This document shows, one piece after another, positions 32,970-41,473 of a DNA stretch of 64,000 nt. The stretch covers positions 1 through 64,000 of the forward strand of contig OZ248348.1 in assembly GCA_965234545.1 (NCBI GenBank). Reading direction: 5' to 3'. Within the stretch, counting starts at the first letter, position 1; each line of letters starts with the position of its first letter. The notes beneath the pieces were generated by a model that made no database searches, had not been told where the DNA came from, and saw nothing but the letters and a program-made list of their open reading frames with translations. A program made the translations under genes and the position numbers. Origin of the DNA: Methylotenera sp965234545. Its GTDB lineage: Bacteria > Pseudomonadota > Gammaproteobacteria > Burkholderiales > Methylophilaceae.

Positions 32970-35009
32970 ATGACCCCGCTTAGCGCCATCTCCGCCTTCA
33001 GCAAGCCTCTTATTAGCAACTTAAGTAAACTTGGCATTCAGTCTGTGCAGGGTTTGTTGCTGCATTTGCCGCTGCGCTATATAGACGAAACCCACATAAC
33101 AGCCGTGCGCGATTTGCGCGTGGGGGAATCGGTGCAAGTGGAAGGCGAGATTGTGCATGCCGAGGTCAGTTACAAACCAAGAAAAGCCTTGATGGCCAGA
33201 TTAGAAGACGCCAGCGGTCAACTCACGTTGCGTTTTTTGCATTTTTACCCCAGCCAAATAGCCGCCTTAAAACTGGGGAAAAAACTGCGGGTGTACGGTG
33301 AAGTGCGCAGCGGTTTCTTTGGTTACGAAATGGTGCACCCGAGCTGCAAGGCGGTGGGCGAAACCAGCGTTGTCGCACAAACCCTCACGCCGGTTTACCC
33401 GAGCGTCGCCGGCTTAAGCCAAGCCAGTTTGCGCAAAGCCATAGGCCTCGCCTTAAAGCAACAGGCATGGACTGAGACGCTACCAGCCAGTCTCTATCAA
33501 GCCTTAAATTTCCCCAGTTTTGCTGACAGTTTGCAGGCCTTGCATAACCCGGCCGCCGATGCCGATGTGGCGGCTTTGTCGGATAAAACCACGCCGCACA
33601 GTCGGCGCTTAGCCTTGGACGAATTGTTAGCGCAACAGCTGTCCATGCGCAAACATTATGCGCGCCGCCGCAGTGTCGATGCGCCTAGATTTATGCCATC
33701 CAAAAAATGGGTCTCGGCCTTACTTAAAAGTTTGCCCTTTGCCCTGACGGCAGCCCAACAAAAAGTCGCCTTGGAAATTGAGCGTGATTTAACGCAGGCC
33801 CACCCTATGCAACGGCTTTTACAGGGCGACGTGGGTAGCGGTAAAACCATAGTGGCCTGCATGGCCGCTTTGCAAGCCATAGAAAACGGTTGGCAAGTGG
33901 CGCTGATGGCGCCCACGGAAATTTTGGCCGAACAACATTATCAAAAAATGCTGGGTTGGCTAAAGCCACTTGGCATACAAACTGCCTGGTTAACCGGCAG
34001 CCAATCAAAAAAAGACCGCGAGCTGGCCATGCAGGCTATCGCCAGTGGCAGCGCGCAATTGGCGGTGGGCACCCATGCTTTATTTCAAGAGGCGGTGCAA
34101 TTTAAGCAATTAGGCTTGGCGATTATTGATGAGCAACACCGTTTTGGCGTGCAACAACGTTTGGCTTTGCGGCAAAAAGGTCAGCCGGAACCGCATCAAT
34201 TGATGATGACCGCCACGCCCATTCCGCGCACCTTATCCATGAGTTATTACGCCGATTTGGACGTGTCGGTGATAGACGAATTGCCGCCTGGGCGCACGCC
34301 CATCGTCACCAAATTAGTATCCGAGGCGCGCCGCGACGAAATTTTGCAGCGTGTTCGGGAATCCTGCGCGCAAGGCCACCAAGCCTATTGGGTCTGCCCA
34401 TTAATTGAAGAATCGGAAGCCTTGCAATTGGTTACCGCCAACGACACCTTCGCCTTGATGCAAAGTATTTTCCCGGAACTGGCCATAGGCTTGGTGCACG
34501 GCCGACTTAAATCGGCAGAAAAACAGGCGGTAATGACGGCCTTTAGTGCAGGCCGCATACAACTGCTGGTGGCCACCACCGTGGTGGAGGTGGGCGTGGA
34601 CGTGCCCAACGCCAATTTAATGGTCATAGAGCACGCCGAACGCATGGGCTTGAGTCAACTGCATCAACTGCGTGGTCGTGTCGGCCGAGGGGCGGCTAAA
34701 AGCACCTGCATATTGCTTTATCAGAACAAGCTATCAGAAATGGCCAGCGCCCGATTAAAAGTCATCTACGAGAGCAACGATGGCTTTGCCATCGCCCAAG
34801 CGGATTTGAATTTACGCGGCCCGGGTGAATTTTTAGGGTTACGCCAAAGCGGGGTGCCCATGCTGAAAATAGCCGATTTGAATCGCGATGCCGATTTATT
34901 GGAATACGCTAAGTCGCAGACCGAGGCCTTGTTAAACGATTACCCGAGTGCGGTGGGGCAGCACCTCGAACGCTGGTTAGGCCATGCCGATGAATTGGTT
35001 AAAGTTTAA
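32970..35009 (+). CDS. recG: ATP-dependent DNA helicase RecG
   Basis: RecG reverses stalled replication forks and processes recombination branches. The 679-residue protein has the N-terminal wedge/OB domain (about 1-150). The helicase core has Walker A in LLQGDVGSGKTIV (about 284-296), the DEQH box in IIDEQHRFGVQQR (about 385-397) and MMTATPIPRTL. The C-terminal helicase motifs end in QLRGRVGRGA (about 567-576). Length matches the family (E. coli 693). The first ATG follows a weak ribosome-binding region 35 bp after spoT. Confidence 0.96.
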   Translation: MTPLSAISAFSKPLISNLSKLGIQSVQGLLLHLPLRYIDETHITAVRDLRVGESVQVEGEIVHAEVSYKPRKALMARLEDASGQLTLRFLHFYPSQIAALKLGKKLRVYGEVRSGFFGYEMVHPSCKAVGETSVVAQTLTPVYPSVAGLSQASLRKAIGLALKQQAWTETLPASLYQALNFPSFADSLQALHNPAADADVAALSDKTTPHSRRLALDELLAQQLSMRKHYARRRSVDAPRFMPSKKWVSALLKSLPFALTAAQQKVALEIERDLTQAHPMQRLLQGDVGSGKTIVACMAALQAIENGWQVALMAPTEILAEQHYQKMLGWLKPLGIQTAWLTGSQSKKDRELAMQAIASGSAQLAVGTHALFQEAVQFKQLGLAIIDEQHRFGVQQRLALRQKGQPEPHQLMMTATPIPRTLSMSYYADLDVSVIDELPPGRTPIVTKLVSEARRDEILQRVRESCAQGHQAYWVCPLIEESEALQLVTANDTFALMQSIFPELAIGLVHGRLKSAEKQAVMTAFSAGRIQLLVATTVVEVGVDVPNANLMVIEHAERMGLSQLHQLRGRVGRGAAKSTCILLYQNKLSEMASARLKVIYESNDGFAIAQADLNLRGPGEFLGLRQSGVPMLKIADLNRDADLLEYAKSQTEALLNDYPSAVGQHLERWLGHADELVKV

Positions 35010-35103
35010 TCTCATGCCGGCTGTTTGCTTGCTGGTGTCGCGGCATTGCGGCGATTCTGTGTCATAATTTTTACCGTGCACAGACTAACTTTCCAACCCC
35101 ACC

Positions 35104-35637
35104 ATGCAGAATAAGCGCGCCCGTTGGCTTAAAAAACCGCTATTAAGTGGCCCCTACCGTCCGGCATTAAGCGACCGCGGTTCATTGACCACGCGTTTGA
35201 AAACGCGCTTTGCTGATTTTGCCGTTCAGCCTTTATCGGTCAACCATGGCCGGGCCCACTTAGATGAAATGCCGGCCTTGAACCTGACTTTTCGCCAAGC
35301 GGCATTAATACGCAATGTGTTGTTGCTGGGTAACCGGCAAGCCGTGGTGTTTGCACACAGCGTGTTGCCCTTAACTAGTATGCGTGGGCCTTGGTTAGGC
35401 TTGCGTCAATTAGGCAGCCAGCCCTTGGGCGAGGCCTTGTTTGCCAATCCCCAAGTTAAACGCACGGCCTTACGATTCCAAAAACTGCATGCGCAGCATG
35501 CCTTATACCAGCAAGCGGTGGCGAATATCGACCCTAAGCCTTGTTACTTATGGGCGCGCCGGTCGGTGTTTCATTTGCATAAGGCAAACATTATGGTGAC
35601 CGAGGTGTTTTTACCCGAACTGGTGGCAGCCAAATGA
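35104..35637 (+). CDS. ubiC: Chorismate pyruvate-lyase
   Basis: UbiC turns chorismate into 4-hydroxybenzoate and pyruvate, the entry to ubiquinone synthesis. The 177-residue protein shows the family pattern: a charged N-terminus, LSDRGSLTTRLK, an IRNVLLLG strand with the conserved arginine, AHSVLPL, and the C-terminal LWARRSVFHLHKANIMVTEVFLPEL with the conserved glutamate. It overlaps ubiA by four bases (ATGA), so the product's enzyme and its user are made together. Confidence 0.93.
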   Translation: MQNKRARWLKKPLLSGPYRPALSDRGSLTTRLKTRFADFAVQPLSVNHGRAHLDEMPALNLTFRQAALIRNVLLLGNRQAVVFAHSVLPLTSMRGPWLGLRQLGSQPLGEALFANPQVKRTALRFQKLHAQHALYQQAVANIDPKPCYLWARRSVFHLHKANIMVTEVFLPELVAAK

Positions 35638-36512
35638 AGCTAATTAGTGATGCATTAGTAAGAAAACTGGATGCCTACGAACGACTAATGCGCTTGGATA
35701 AACCCATAGGCATATTGCTGTTGTTGTGGCCGACTTTATGGGCTTTGTGGATAGCCGGTAAAGGTCAGCCAGATTGGCGCTTGCTCATAGTTTTTGTGGC
35801 TGGCACGGTGCTGATGCGCAGTGCCGGTTGCGTGATGAACGACGTGGCAGACAGCCAATACGATGGCTTGGTAGAACGCACGCAAAACCGGCCTCTAGCC
35901 AAACAAGAAGTGAGCAAGAAAGAAGCCATGTTGTTGGCGGCGGCCTTAAGCCTAGTGGCGTTTGCCTTGGTTTGCGCGTTAAATCCTTACACCATAGCTT
36001 TGTCTTTGGTCGCCTTGTTTTTGGCCATGACTTACCCTTTGACCAAACGCTTTTTTGCCATCCCGCAAGCGTATTTAGGCATCGCTTTCGCCTGGGGCAT
36101 TCCCATGGCTTTTGCCGCTACCAGCAACAGCATCCCTGACCTGGCTTGGGTATTGTTGCTGGCCAATGTCTGTTGGGCGATTGCTTACGACACCGAGTAC
36201 GCCATGGTGGACCGTGATGACGATTTGAAAATTGGCCTACGCTCATCGGCCATCACTTTTGGCCGCTTCGATGTCTTGGCCGTCATGATTTGTTACGCAT
36301 TGAGCTTGCTGCTGTTGGCTGTTGCAGGGCTGATGGCGCACTTAGGTTATTTGTATTATTTGGGTTTGCTGGTGGCTGGTGGCGTGGCCTTGCGCCATTA
36401 TTTTTTAATACGGCAGCGTGATAAAGCCCGGTGTTTCCAAGCTTTTTTACACAATAATTGGTTTGGATTGGCCGTGTTCACTGGGCTGGTCGCCCACTAT
36501 GCCCTAAGTTAA
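35634..36512 (+). CDS. ubiA: 4-hydroxybenzoate polyprenyltransferase
   Basis: UbiA attaches the isoprenoid tail to 4-hydroxybenzoate in the inner membrane. The 292-residue protein has about eight membrane helices. Both aspartate-rich motifs are present: NDVADSQYDG (about 78-87) followed by RTQNRPLA, and DTEYAMVDRDDDLKIGLRSS (about 186-205). It follows ubiC with a four-base overlap and is convergent with the FimV-like gene. Confidence 0.96.
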   Translation: MKLISDALVRKLDAYERLMRLDKPIGILLLLWPTLWALWIAGKGQPDWRLLIVFVAGTVLMRSAGCVMNDVADSQYDGLVERTQNRPLAKQEVSKKEAMLLAAALSLVAFALVCALNPYTIALSLVALFLAMTYPLTKRFFAIPQAYLGIAFAWGIPMAFAATSNSIPDLAWVLLLANVCWAIAYDTEYAMVDRDDDLKIGLRSSAITFGRFDVLAVMICYALSLLLLAVAGLMAHLGYLYYLGLLVAGGVALRHYFLIRQRDKARCFQAFLHNNWFGLAVFTGLVAHYALS

Positions 36513-36533
36513 CGCCGCGGCAAACTTAGCGAC

Positions 36534-37817
36534 TTATTTTCCGTCCATTTTATCGGCCGCATCAGAATCAGCCGTCTTGGAACTGGCCGTCCTGGAATTG
36601 GCCGTCTTGGAACTGGTCGTCTCTGAAAAATCCCAGCCTGCATCCTCGTCCAGCGGCGCCTGTTTAATTGGATCGACTTCCATTTCAAAAGCTACCGGCA
36701 TGGCGATTTCTTTTATGCTAAAAGCCGCTGCTGTATCGAGGCTCAAGCTTGCGTCAGTAGCAAGACTAAAATCCGCGTCCGTTTGACTGGCGGTGTTGGC
36801 GACTATCGGCGCTGTGGCAGCCGGTTGGGCAAACCAATCCGACTCAGGGCGAACTGGGCGCGAAAGCATGCGTCGGCGTAGCCACCACGCCAGCCCTAAA
36901 GCCGCCAAGACAAAAGCGGCCGTTAGCAGGCCAGGCAAAGCAAGGTAAGTGTTTTTGTTCTGCCTTATTTCTGCTTCTGCTTCTGCTTGCAGCAAGCGGT
37001 TGCGTTCTTGCAAGGCGGCAATTTGTTTATCCAAGTGGGCTAAACGATTTGCCATGACCGTGCTTTCGTCCATTTCTGCGCTGTCTGCCGGCAAGGCTGG
37101 CGGCCGATTGCTGTCTATGCTTTTACTTAAACGCAAGCTCAGTCCTGCAGGCTGCAGGCTTTCATTGGCCGTGGCGCCAGAAATGATTAATGCCGCGGGT
37201 TTGCTGGCTTTGCTGCTTGAGGCGACCGCTGGCTTAGGCAGGCTTTTGTTGGCGTCGACCTGGCTGGGTTTGCCGGTGTAAGCGGCGAGCAATTTTTCAT
37301 CTATCGTGCTTTCCCATGTTGGGTCGCGCAGTGCGCGGCTTTTTGCGGGTGCCGATGCCGCGCGCTTAGGCGTGCGCTTTTTGCTCACAGCAGCAAGGGA
37401 TGGCTGGGCTTCATAGGCGGCCATAGGCATGGTATCCATTGCCTCCTGTTGGCTGCTCAGTGCTTGCTTGGGGGCGGGGTCTAATAATAAGGTGTAGTCC
37501 CGCTCGAATTTTGGCTCGCAGCTATAACTTAAGCGTAAGTTGACGATGGGTTCGAGCAGCACCTCGGCACTGCTTAAGAGCAGTTGCTGGCCGTTAAGCT
37601 TGGTTTGCAAGCTAAGGGTGATTTTTTGCGGTTGGCCTGTTTCGCTCAAGTCGTCGATGCTAAAGCAGCTGACATCGGCATTGGGCGGCAGGTCGACCAC
37701 CGATAATTCCGCCTTGAGCGTTTCGCCCAAGTGGGATTTAAGCTCAAGATCGGCTAAGCCGATGGCCGTACTGAGTTGGGCATAGCTAGCTAGCAGTAAC
37801 AGTAAAAAAAATCGCAA
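36534..37817 (-). CDS. Short FimV-like membrane protein
   Basis: The 427-residue protein begins with a signal peptide (about 1-18) and the FimV N-terminal domain (IGLADLELKSHLGETLKAEL, beginning near residue 19). A Lys/Ala/Ser-rich linker follows, then a coiled coil (about 254-285, LAHLDKQIAALQERNRLLQ) and one membrane helix (about 294-314). The acidic cytoplasmic tail is low-complexity. FimV proteins, which organise type IV pili and polar structures, are usually much longer, with a LysM domain and C-terminal TPRs. I see neither here, so this is a short relative. The tail includes a three-copy 15-bp repeat near its end. The gene stands alone and is convergent with ubiA. Confidence 0.7.
   Translation of the reverse strand: MRFFLLLLLASYAQLSTAIGLADLELKSHLGETLKAELSVVDLPPNADVSCFSIDDLSETGQPQKITLSLQTKLNGQQLLLSSAEVLLEPIVNLRLSYSCEPKFERDYTLLLDPAPKQALSSQQEAMDTMPMAAYEAQPSLAAVSKKRTPKRAASAPAKSRALRDPTWESTIDEKLLAAYTGKPSQVDANKSLPKPAVASSSKASKPAALIISGATANESLQPAGLSLRLSKSIDSNRPPALPADSAEMDESTVMANRLAHLDKQIAALQERNRLLQAEAEAEIRQNKNTYLALPGLLTAAFVLAALGLAWWLRRRMLSRPVRPESDWFAQPAATAPIVANTASQTDADFSLATDASLSLDTAAAFSIKEIAMPVAFEMEVDPIKQAPLDEDAGWDFSETTSSKTANSRTASSKTADSDAADKMDGK
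36571..36615. repeat. Three tandem copies of a 15-bp unit in the FimV-like gene
   Basis: Three head-to-tail units read GCCGTCTTGGAACTG, GCCGTCCTGGAATTG and GCCGTCTTGGAACTG. The first and third are identical and the second differs at two bases. In the coding (minus) strand they encode a repeated pentapeptide of the SSKTA/NSRTA type. The 15-bp unit keeps the reading frame, so copy-number change would alter tail length without breaking the gene. Confidence 0.85.
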
Positions 37818-38047
37818 TGGTTAAAGGCTCGGTTTGGGTGGGCGGTGCGTGCCCGTTATTGACTGCAATACAAAAGAGACACGACCATCCTAGCATAAGC
37901 CATTAAAAGCCTGTAATTTATGCCTTTTGTTTGGCTAAAGAGCACTTAAATTCCTGCTTGGCGTCCTCCTTTAGGGTAAAATGCCGGCTCAATCCAGCCC
38001 GTATTTAAGCTAATTGCAATTATTCGTGTTTGTGCTGCACATAATGT

Positions 38048-38077
38048 TTGACAAACTGCTTTGCTTCAGCATAAAAT
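38048..38077 (+). promoter_or_regulatory. Promoter of rplM-rpsI
   Basis: A consensus -35 TTGACA (38048-38053) and a -10 TAAAAT (38072-38077) are separated by 18 bp, 40 bp before the rplM start. The rest of the 299-bp gap from 37818 holds nothing else recognisable. Confidence 0.65.
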
Positions 38078-38116
38078 CCGCCTCTTAATTTTTTTAGCCA
38101 TAGTATTGATAAGACA

Positions 38117-38545
38117 ATGAAAACCTTCTCAGCAAAATCTCATGAAGTGAAGCGCGACTGGTTTGTGGTTGATGCCACGGATCTAGTGCTAGGCCGTTTA
38201 GCCAGCGCAGTTGCGCACCGTTTACGCGGTAAACATAAAACTATTTATACGCCTCACGTTGATACCGGTGATTACATTGTTGTGATTAATGCCGACAAAT
38301 TAAAAGTGACGGGTAACAAAGCAGACGGTAAGCTTTACCACAGCCACTCTGGTTATCCCGGCGGCATCAGCACCACTACTTTTGCAAAAATGCAAGACCG
38401 TTTCCCAGGCCGTGCTTTAGAGAAAGCAGTAAAAGGCATGTTACCTAAGGGTCCTTTAGGTTATGCAATGATCAAAAAAATGAAGGTTTATGCAGGCAGC
38501 ACGCATGACCACGCGGCACAACAACCGCAAGAATTGAAAATCTAA
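38117..38545 (+). CDS. rplM: 50S ribosomal protein L13
   Basis: L13 is an early-assembly protein of the large ribosomal subunit. The 142-residue length equals that of E. coli L13. The opening MKTFSAKSHEVKRDWFVVDA is typical, as are the LGRLASAVAHRLRGKHK segment and the central VKGMLPKGPLGYAMIKKMKVY region. It is followed 10 bp later by rpsI, the near-universal rplM-rpsI pair, and preceded by a clear sigma-70 promoter. Confidence 0.98.
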   Translation: MKTFSAKSHEVKRDWFVVDATDLVLGRLASAVAHRLRGKHKTIYTPHVDTGDYIVVINADKLKVTGNKADGKLYHSHSGYPGGISTTTFAKMQDRFPGRALEKAVKGMLPKGPLGYAMIKKMKVYAGSTHDHAAQQPQELKI

Positions 38546-38555
38546 GGGTATAAAG

Positions 38556-38948
38556 ATGATCGGTAAATATAATTATGGTACAGGCCGCCGCAAGAGTTCA
38601 GTGGCGCGCGTGTTTTTGAAAACAGGCAAAGGCAACATCGTTGTTAACGATAAACCTGTTGATGAGTATTTCTCTCGCGTGACTGCACGTATGATTTTAC
38701 GTCAACCGTTGGAATTGACTAACAATCTAAGCAGTTTCGATATTATGGTAAACGTAATTGGCGGTGGTGAGTCTGGCCAAGCCGGTGCAGTGCGTCATGG
38801 TATCACTCGCGCCTTAATCGATTTTGATGCTAACTTAAAAAGCGCCTTATCAAACGCTGGTTTCGTAACACGCGATGCCCGTGAAGTTGAGCGTAAAAAA
38901 GTCGGCTTCCGCAAAGCGCGTCGTCGTAAACAATTCTCTAAACGCTAA
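38556..38948 (+). CDS. rpsI: 30S ribosomal protein S9
   Basis: S9 is a small-subunit protein whose C-terminal tail reaches towards the P-site tRNA. The 130-residue protein starts MIGKYNYGTGRRKSSVARVF, has the GGGESGQAGAVRHGITRAL segment and ends in the basic tail RKKVGFRKARRRKQFSKR, with the invariant C-terminal KR. It is the second gene of rplM-rpsI and is followed by a strong terminator. Confidence 0.98.
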   Translation: MIGKYNYGTGRRKSSVARVFLKTGKGNIVVNDKPVDEYFSRVTARMILRQPLELTNNLSSFDIMVNVIGGGESGQAGAVRHGITRALIDFDANLKSALSNAGFVTRDAREVERKKVGFRKARRRKQFSKR

Positions 38949-38972
38949 TATTTATATTCAGCGCTTAAGAAT

Positions 38973-39000
38973 AAAAAAGGCCGCGTTAGCGGCCTTTTTT
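38973..39000 (+). terminator. Intrinsic terminator after rpsI
   Basis: A 12-bp perfect inverted repeat (AAAAAAGGCCGC / GCGGCCTTTTTT, loop GTTA) with six T lies 25 bp after the rpsI stop. Confidence 0.92.
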
Positions 39001-39062
39001 ATTTAACGGACAATTTTTACTGGAGCCGTTTGTTTGACAACAAGATTTGTTATCATGGCGCT

Positions 39063-40130
39063 ATGAGCGAGATTAAAGTGAGCAATAAAAAATTAAAAAT
39101 AGGCATCGTTGGTGGCACCGGTTATACCGGTGTTGAATTGCTAAGGCTATTAAGCGTGCACCCCAATGTCAGCCTCACCGCCATCACCTCTAGGGGTGAC
39201 GCAGGGCTTGCGGTTGCCGATATGTTTCCTAGTTTGCGTGCTTACGTGGATTTGTGTTTTTCTGACCCAGCGCAAGCGAATTTAGATCAGTGCGATGTGG
39301 TGTTCTTTGCCACTCCTCACGGCGTGGCCATGAGTCAAGCGCAGGCCTTATTGGATGCCAAAGTTAAAGTGATCGACCTGGCTGCCGATTTCCGTTTGCA
39401 AGACACAGCCGTGTTTGAGCACTGGTACAAGATGCCACACGGTTGCCCAACCCTACTCAAAGAAGCGGTGTATGGCTTGCCGGAGTTGTACCGGGAAAAA
39501 ATTAAGTCAGCCAACATCATAGGTAACCCAGGCTGTTACCCAACTACGGTCTTGCTGGGTTTAGCGCCTTTATTGGAGCAAGGCTTGCTTGATCTTAACG
39601 CACCGATCATCGCCGATGCCAAATCCGGTGTGTCGGGGGCAGGTAGGAAAGCCGAAGTGGCCACCTTGTTCGCAGAATCTAGTGATAACATGAAGGCTTA
39701 TGGCTTAAGTGGCCATAGGCATCATCCGGAAATTCACGCGCAACTGACACACATGGCTGGCCAAGCGCCGCAATTTATATTCGTGCCGCATTTAATTCCC
39801 ATGATACGGGGCATGCTCACCACCCTATACGTTAAACTGTCTGAGTCAGCACAGTCTTTGGATTTGCAAGCGCTGTTTGAAAAACGCTATCAGCACGAGC
39901 CTTTTGTCGATGTGTTGCCGGCTGGGGTGTTACCGGAAACGCGGTCGGTCAGAGGCTCGAATCAAATTCGTATTGCACTGCATAAACAGTCGGATGCGGG
40001 TTATTTGACGCTGGTTGTGGTACAAGATAACTTGGTTAAAGGGGCGGCGGGGCAAGCCATACAAAACATGAACATCATGTTTGATTTGCCTGAACACACC
40101 GGCTTGGCCGTTGTGCCGCTGTTACCGTAG
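39063..40130 (+). CDS. argC: N-acetyl-gamma-glutamyl-phosphate reductase
   Basis: ArgC reduces N-acetylglutamyl phosphate to the semialdehyde in arginine synthesis. The ATG at 39063 is taken as start (355 residues). An in-frame TTG 11 codons upstream would add residues with no family match. The N-terminal NAD(P)-binding motif is KIGIVGGTGYTGVELLRLL. The catalytic cysteine is in IIGNPGCYPTTVLLGL. The conserved HRHHPEI segment holds the catalytic His. Neither start has a convincing Shine-Dalgarno. It stands apart from argH, which is 20 kb away. Confidence 0.94.
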   Translation: MSEIKVSNKKLKIGIVGGTGYTGVELLRLLSVHPNVSLTAITSRGDAGLAVADMFPSLRAYVDLCFSDPAQANLDQCDVVFFATPHGVAMSQAQALLDAKVKVIDLAADFRLQDTAVFEHWYKMPHGCPTLLKEAVYGLPELYREKIKSANIIGNPGCYPTTVLLGLAPLLEQGLLDLNAPIIADAKSGVSGAGRKAEVATLFAESSDNMKAYGLSGHRHHPEIHAQLTHMAGQAPQFIFVPHLIPMIRGMLTTLYVKLSESAQSLDLQALFEKRYQHEPFVDVLPAGVLPETRSVRGSNQIRIALHKQSDAGYLTLVVVQDNLVKGAAGQAIQNMNIMFDLPEHTGLAVVPLLP

Positions 40131-40146
40131 TTTGGTCGTTTAATCC

Positions 40147-40515
40147 ATGAAACCGGTTAGAAGAAAAATTCGTAGGCATTTTGGCTTAACCGCCAAACAA
40201 GTGGCGGTTCGCTCACAGCGCCCATGGTATTTTCAGTGGGCTTTGGCGGCTCTGTTCATTGGATTGGGTTATTTTGTGGCCTACCGGCAATTTACTGACG
40301 GGGAAAATTTAGCCGAGAAGTTAAAGCAGAGTAATTTTGATAACCAAAGTTTGCAAACCAAAGTCATCCAATTGGAGCGGCAGTTGCAAATTGAACAAGC
40401 GGCTCAACGCAACCTTGATAAAGAGTTAAATCTTGTGCAAGATGAAAACATGAAGGTTAAAGAAGACTTATTGTTTTATAAAAACATGCTGGCTAATAAG
40501 AACCGCTTTAGGTAG
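40147..40515 (+). CDS. DUF6776-like membrane-anchored coiled-coil protein
   Basis: The 122-residue protein has a basic N-terminus (residues 1-28, many Arg and Lys), one membrane helix (about 31-45) and a predicted coiled coil from about 52 to 115, rich in Leu, Gln and Lys. This resembles proteins annotated DUF6776, which have no known function. The basic end should be cytoplasmic, placing the coiled coil in the periplasm. It lies 16 bp after argC and 56 bp before the bactofilin gene, so it could be part of the same cytoskeletal or cell-envelope unit. Confidence 0.6.
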   Translation: MKPVRRKIRRHFGLTAKQVAVRSQRPWYFQWALAALFIGLGYFVAYRQFTDGENLAEKLKQSNFDNQSLQTKVIQLERQLQIEQAAQRNLDKELNLVQDENMKVKEDLLFYKNMLANKNRFR

Positions 40516-40571
40516 CCGTGTGTTGAGCATGCCATTAAACTAAGCTTAAGTGATTAAAATAGGAATAGACT

Positions 40572-40964
40572 ATGTTTTTTAAGAAAAGTAATCGGGTACA
40601 AAATAGCATTGACACCCTAATTGGTGCCGATACCCGGGTTGAGGGCGACATCCATTTTTCCGGCGGCTTGCGCGTAGATGGCCAGATTAAAGGCAATGTG
40701 ACAGAGCCGGCCGATCAAGCCAGCACACTTATTTTAAGTGAACACGGCAGCATAGAGGGATCGGTGACCGCCTCAAAAATTGTCATTAATGGTAAAGTCA
40801 TAGGCAATGTTAAAGCCGCTCAGTTTATTGAACTGCAAGCCAAGGCCAGCATCAAAGGGGACGTGATTTATAAGTCCTTGGAAATGCACACCGGTGCAGT
40901 GATAGAAGGTAAGTTGGTGTATTTGGGCGAGCACCTGCCAGTATTGGAAGACGTTGGCCACTAG
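40572..40964 (+). CDS. Bactofilin
   Basis: Bactofilins are small beta-helical cytoskeletal proteins that polymerise without nucleotides and shape or organise the cell envelope. The 130-residue protein has a short charged N-terminus. The DUF583/bactofilin core follows, with IDTLIGADTRVEGDIHFSGG and LRVDGQIKGNVT, and then stacked turns such as GSIEGSVTASKIVINGKVIG. Each turn is about 17-18 residues. There is no signal or membrane helix. Its position just after the coiled-coil membrane protein suggests a partnership. It is followed by erpA. Confidence 0.92.
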   Translation: MFFKKSNRVQNSIDTLIGADTRVEGDIHFSGGLRVDGQIKGNVTEPADQASTLILSEHGSIEGSVTASKIVINGKVIGNVKAAQFIELQAKASIKGDVIYKSLEMHTGAVIEGKLVYLGEHLPVLEDVGH

Positions 40965-41043
40965 TCGTGGCAAAAGAGTAGGCTAGTGCTTGAGGCCTGG
41001 ATTGATTTAGAATTTAGCTTATTGAGAAATTTAGGAGTACGAG

Positions 41044-41418
41044 ATGAACGCAGTTACGGATATGCAAGAAGTTGACATGGAACAAATGCCCGCGCCATTG
41101 GTTTTTACTGACAACGCGGCCAAAAAAGTAAAAGAGTTGATAGAAGAAGAAGGTTCGCCTGATCTTAAATTACGCGTGTTTGTTAGCGGCGGCGGATGCT
41201 CTGGCTTTCAATACGGTTTCACCTTTGAAGAAGAAGTGAACGACGACGACACGCAAGTGCAAAAAGACAGCGTGACTTTATTAATTGATCCCATGAGTTT
41301 GCAATATTTAATGGGTGCGGAAATTGATTACCAAGACAGTTTGCAAGGGTCACAATTTGTCATTCGTAACCCACAAGCCACCACGACTTGCGGTTGTGGT
41401 TCTTCCTTTTCAGTTTAA
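41044..41418 (+). CDS. erpA: Iron-sulfur cluster insertion protein ErpA
   Basis: ErpA is an A-type carrier that delivers 4Fe-4S clusters to target enzymes, among them isoprenoid and respiratory proteins. The 124-residue protein has the three conserved cysteines: one in SGGGCSGFQYGF and two in TTCGCGSSF at the C-terminus. Its N-terminal LVFTDNAAKKVKELIEEEG is typical of ErpA rather than IscA. A GGAGTACGAG Shine-Dalgarno region precedes the ATG. It is followed by a bidirectional terminator shared with gltA. Confidence 0.93.
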   Translation: MNAVTDMQEVDMEQMPAPLVFTDNAAKKVKELIEEEGSPDLKLRVFVSGGGCSGFQYGFTFEEEVNDDDTQVQKDSVTLLIDPMSLQYLMGAEIDYQDSLQGSQFVIRNPQATTTCGCGSSFSV

Positions 41419-41431
41419 CCAGCGCATCAAT

Positions 41432-41460
41432 AAAAAAGCCAAGCATTGCTTGGCTTTTTT
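41432..41460. terminator. Bidirectional terminator between erpA and gltA
   Basis: A 13-bp perfect inverted repeat (AAAAAAGCCAAGC / GCTTGGCTTTTTT, loop ATT) has a T-run on both strands. It ends erpA on the plus strand and gltA, whose stop is 14 bp away, on the minus strand. Confidence 0.92.
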
Positions 41461-41473
41461 ATTGTCTGTCGTT

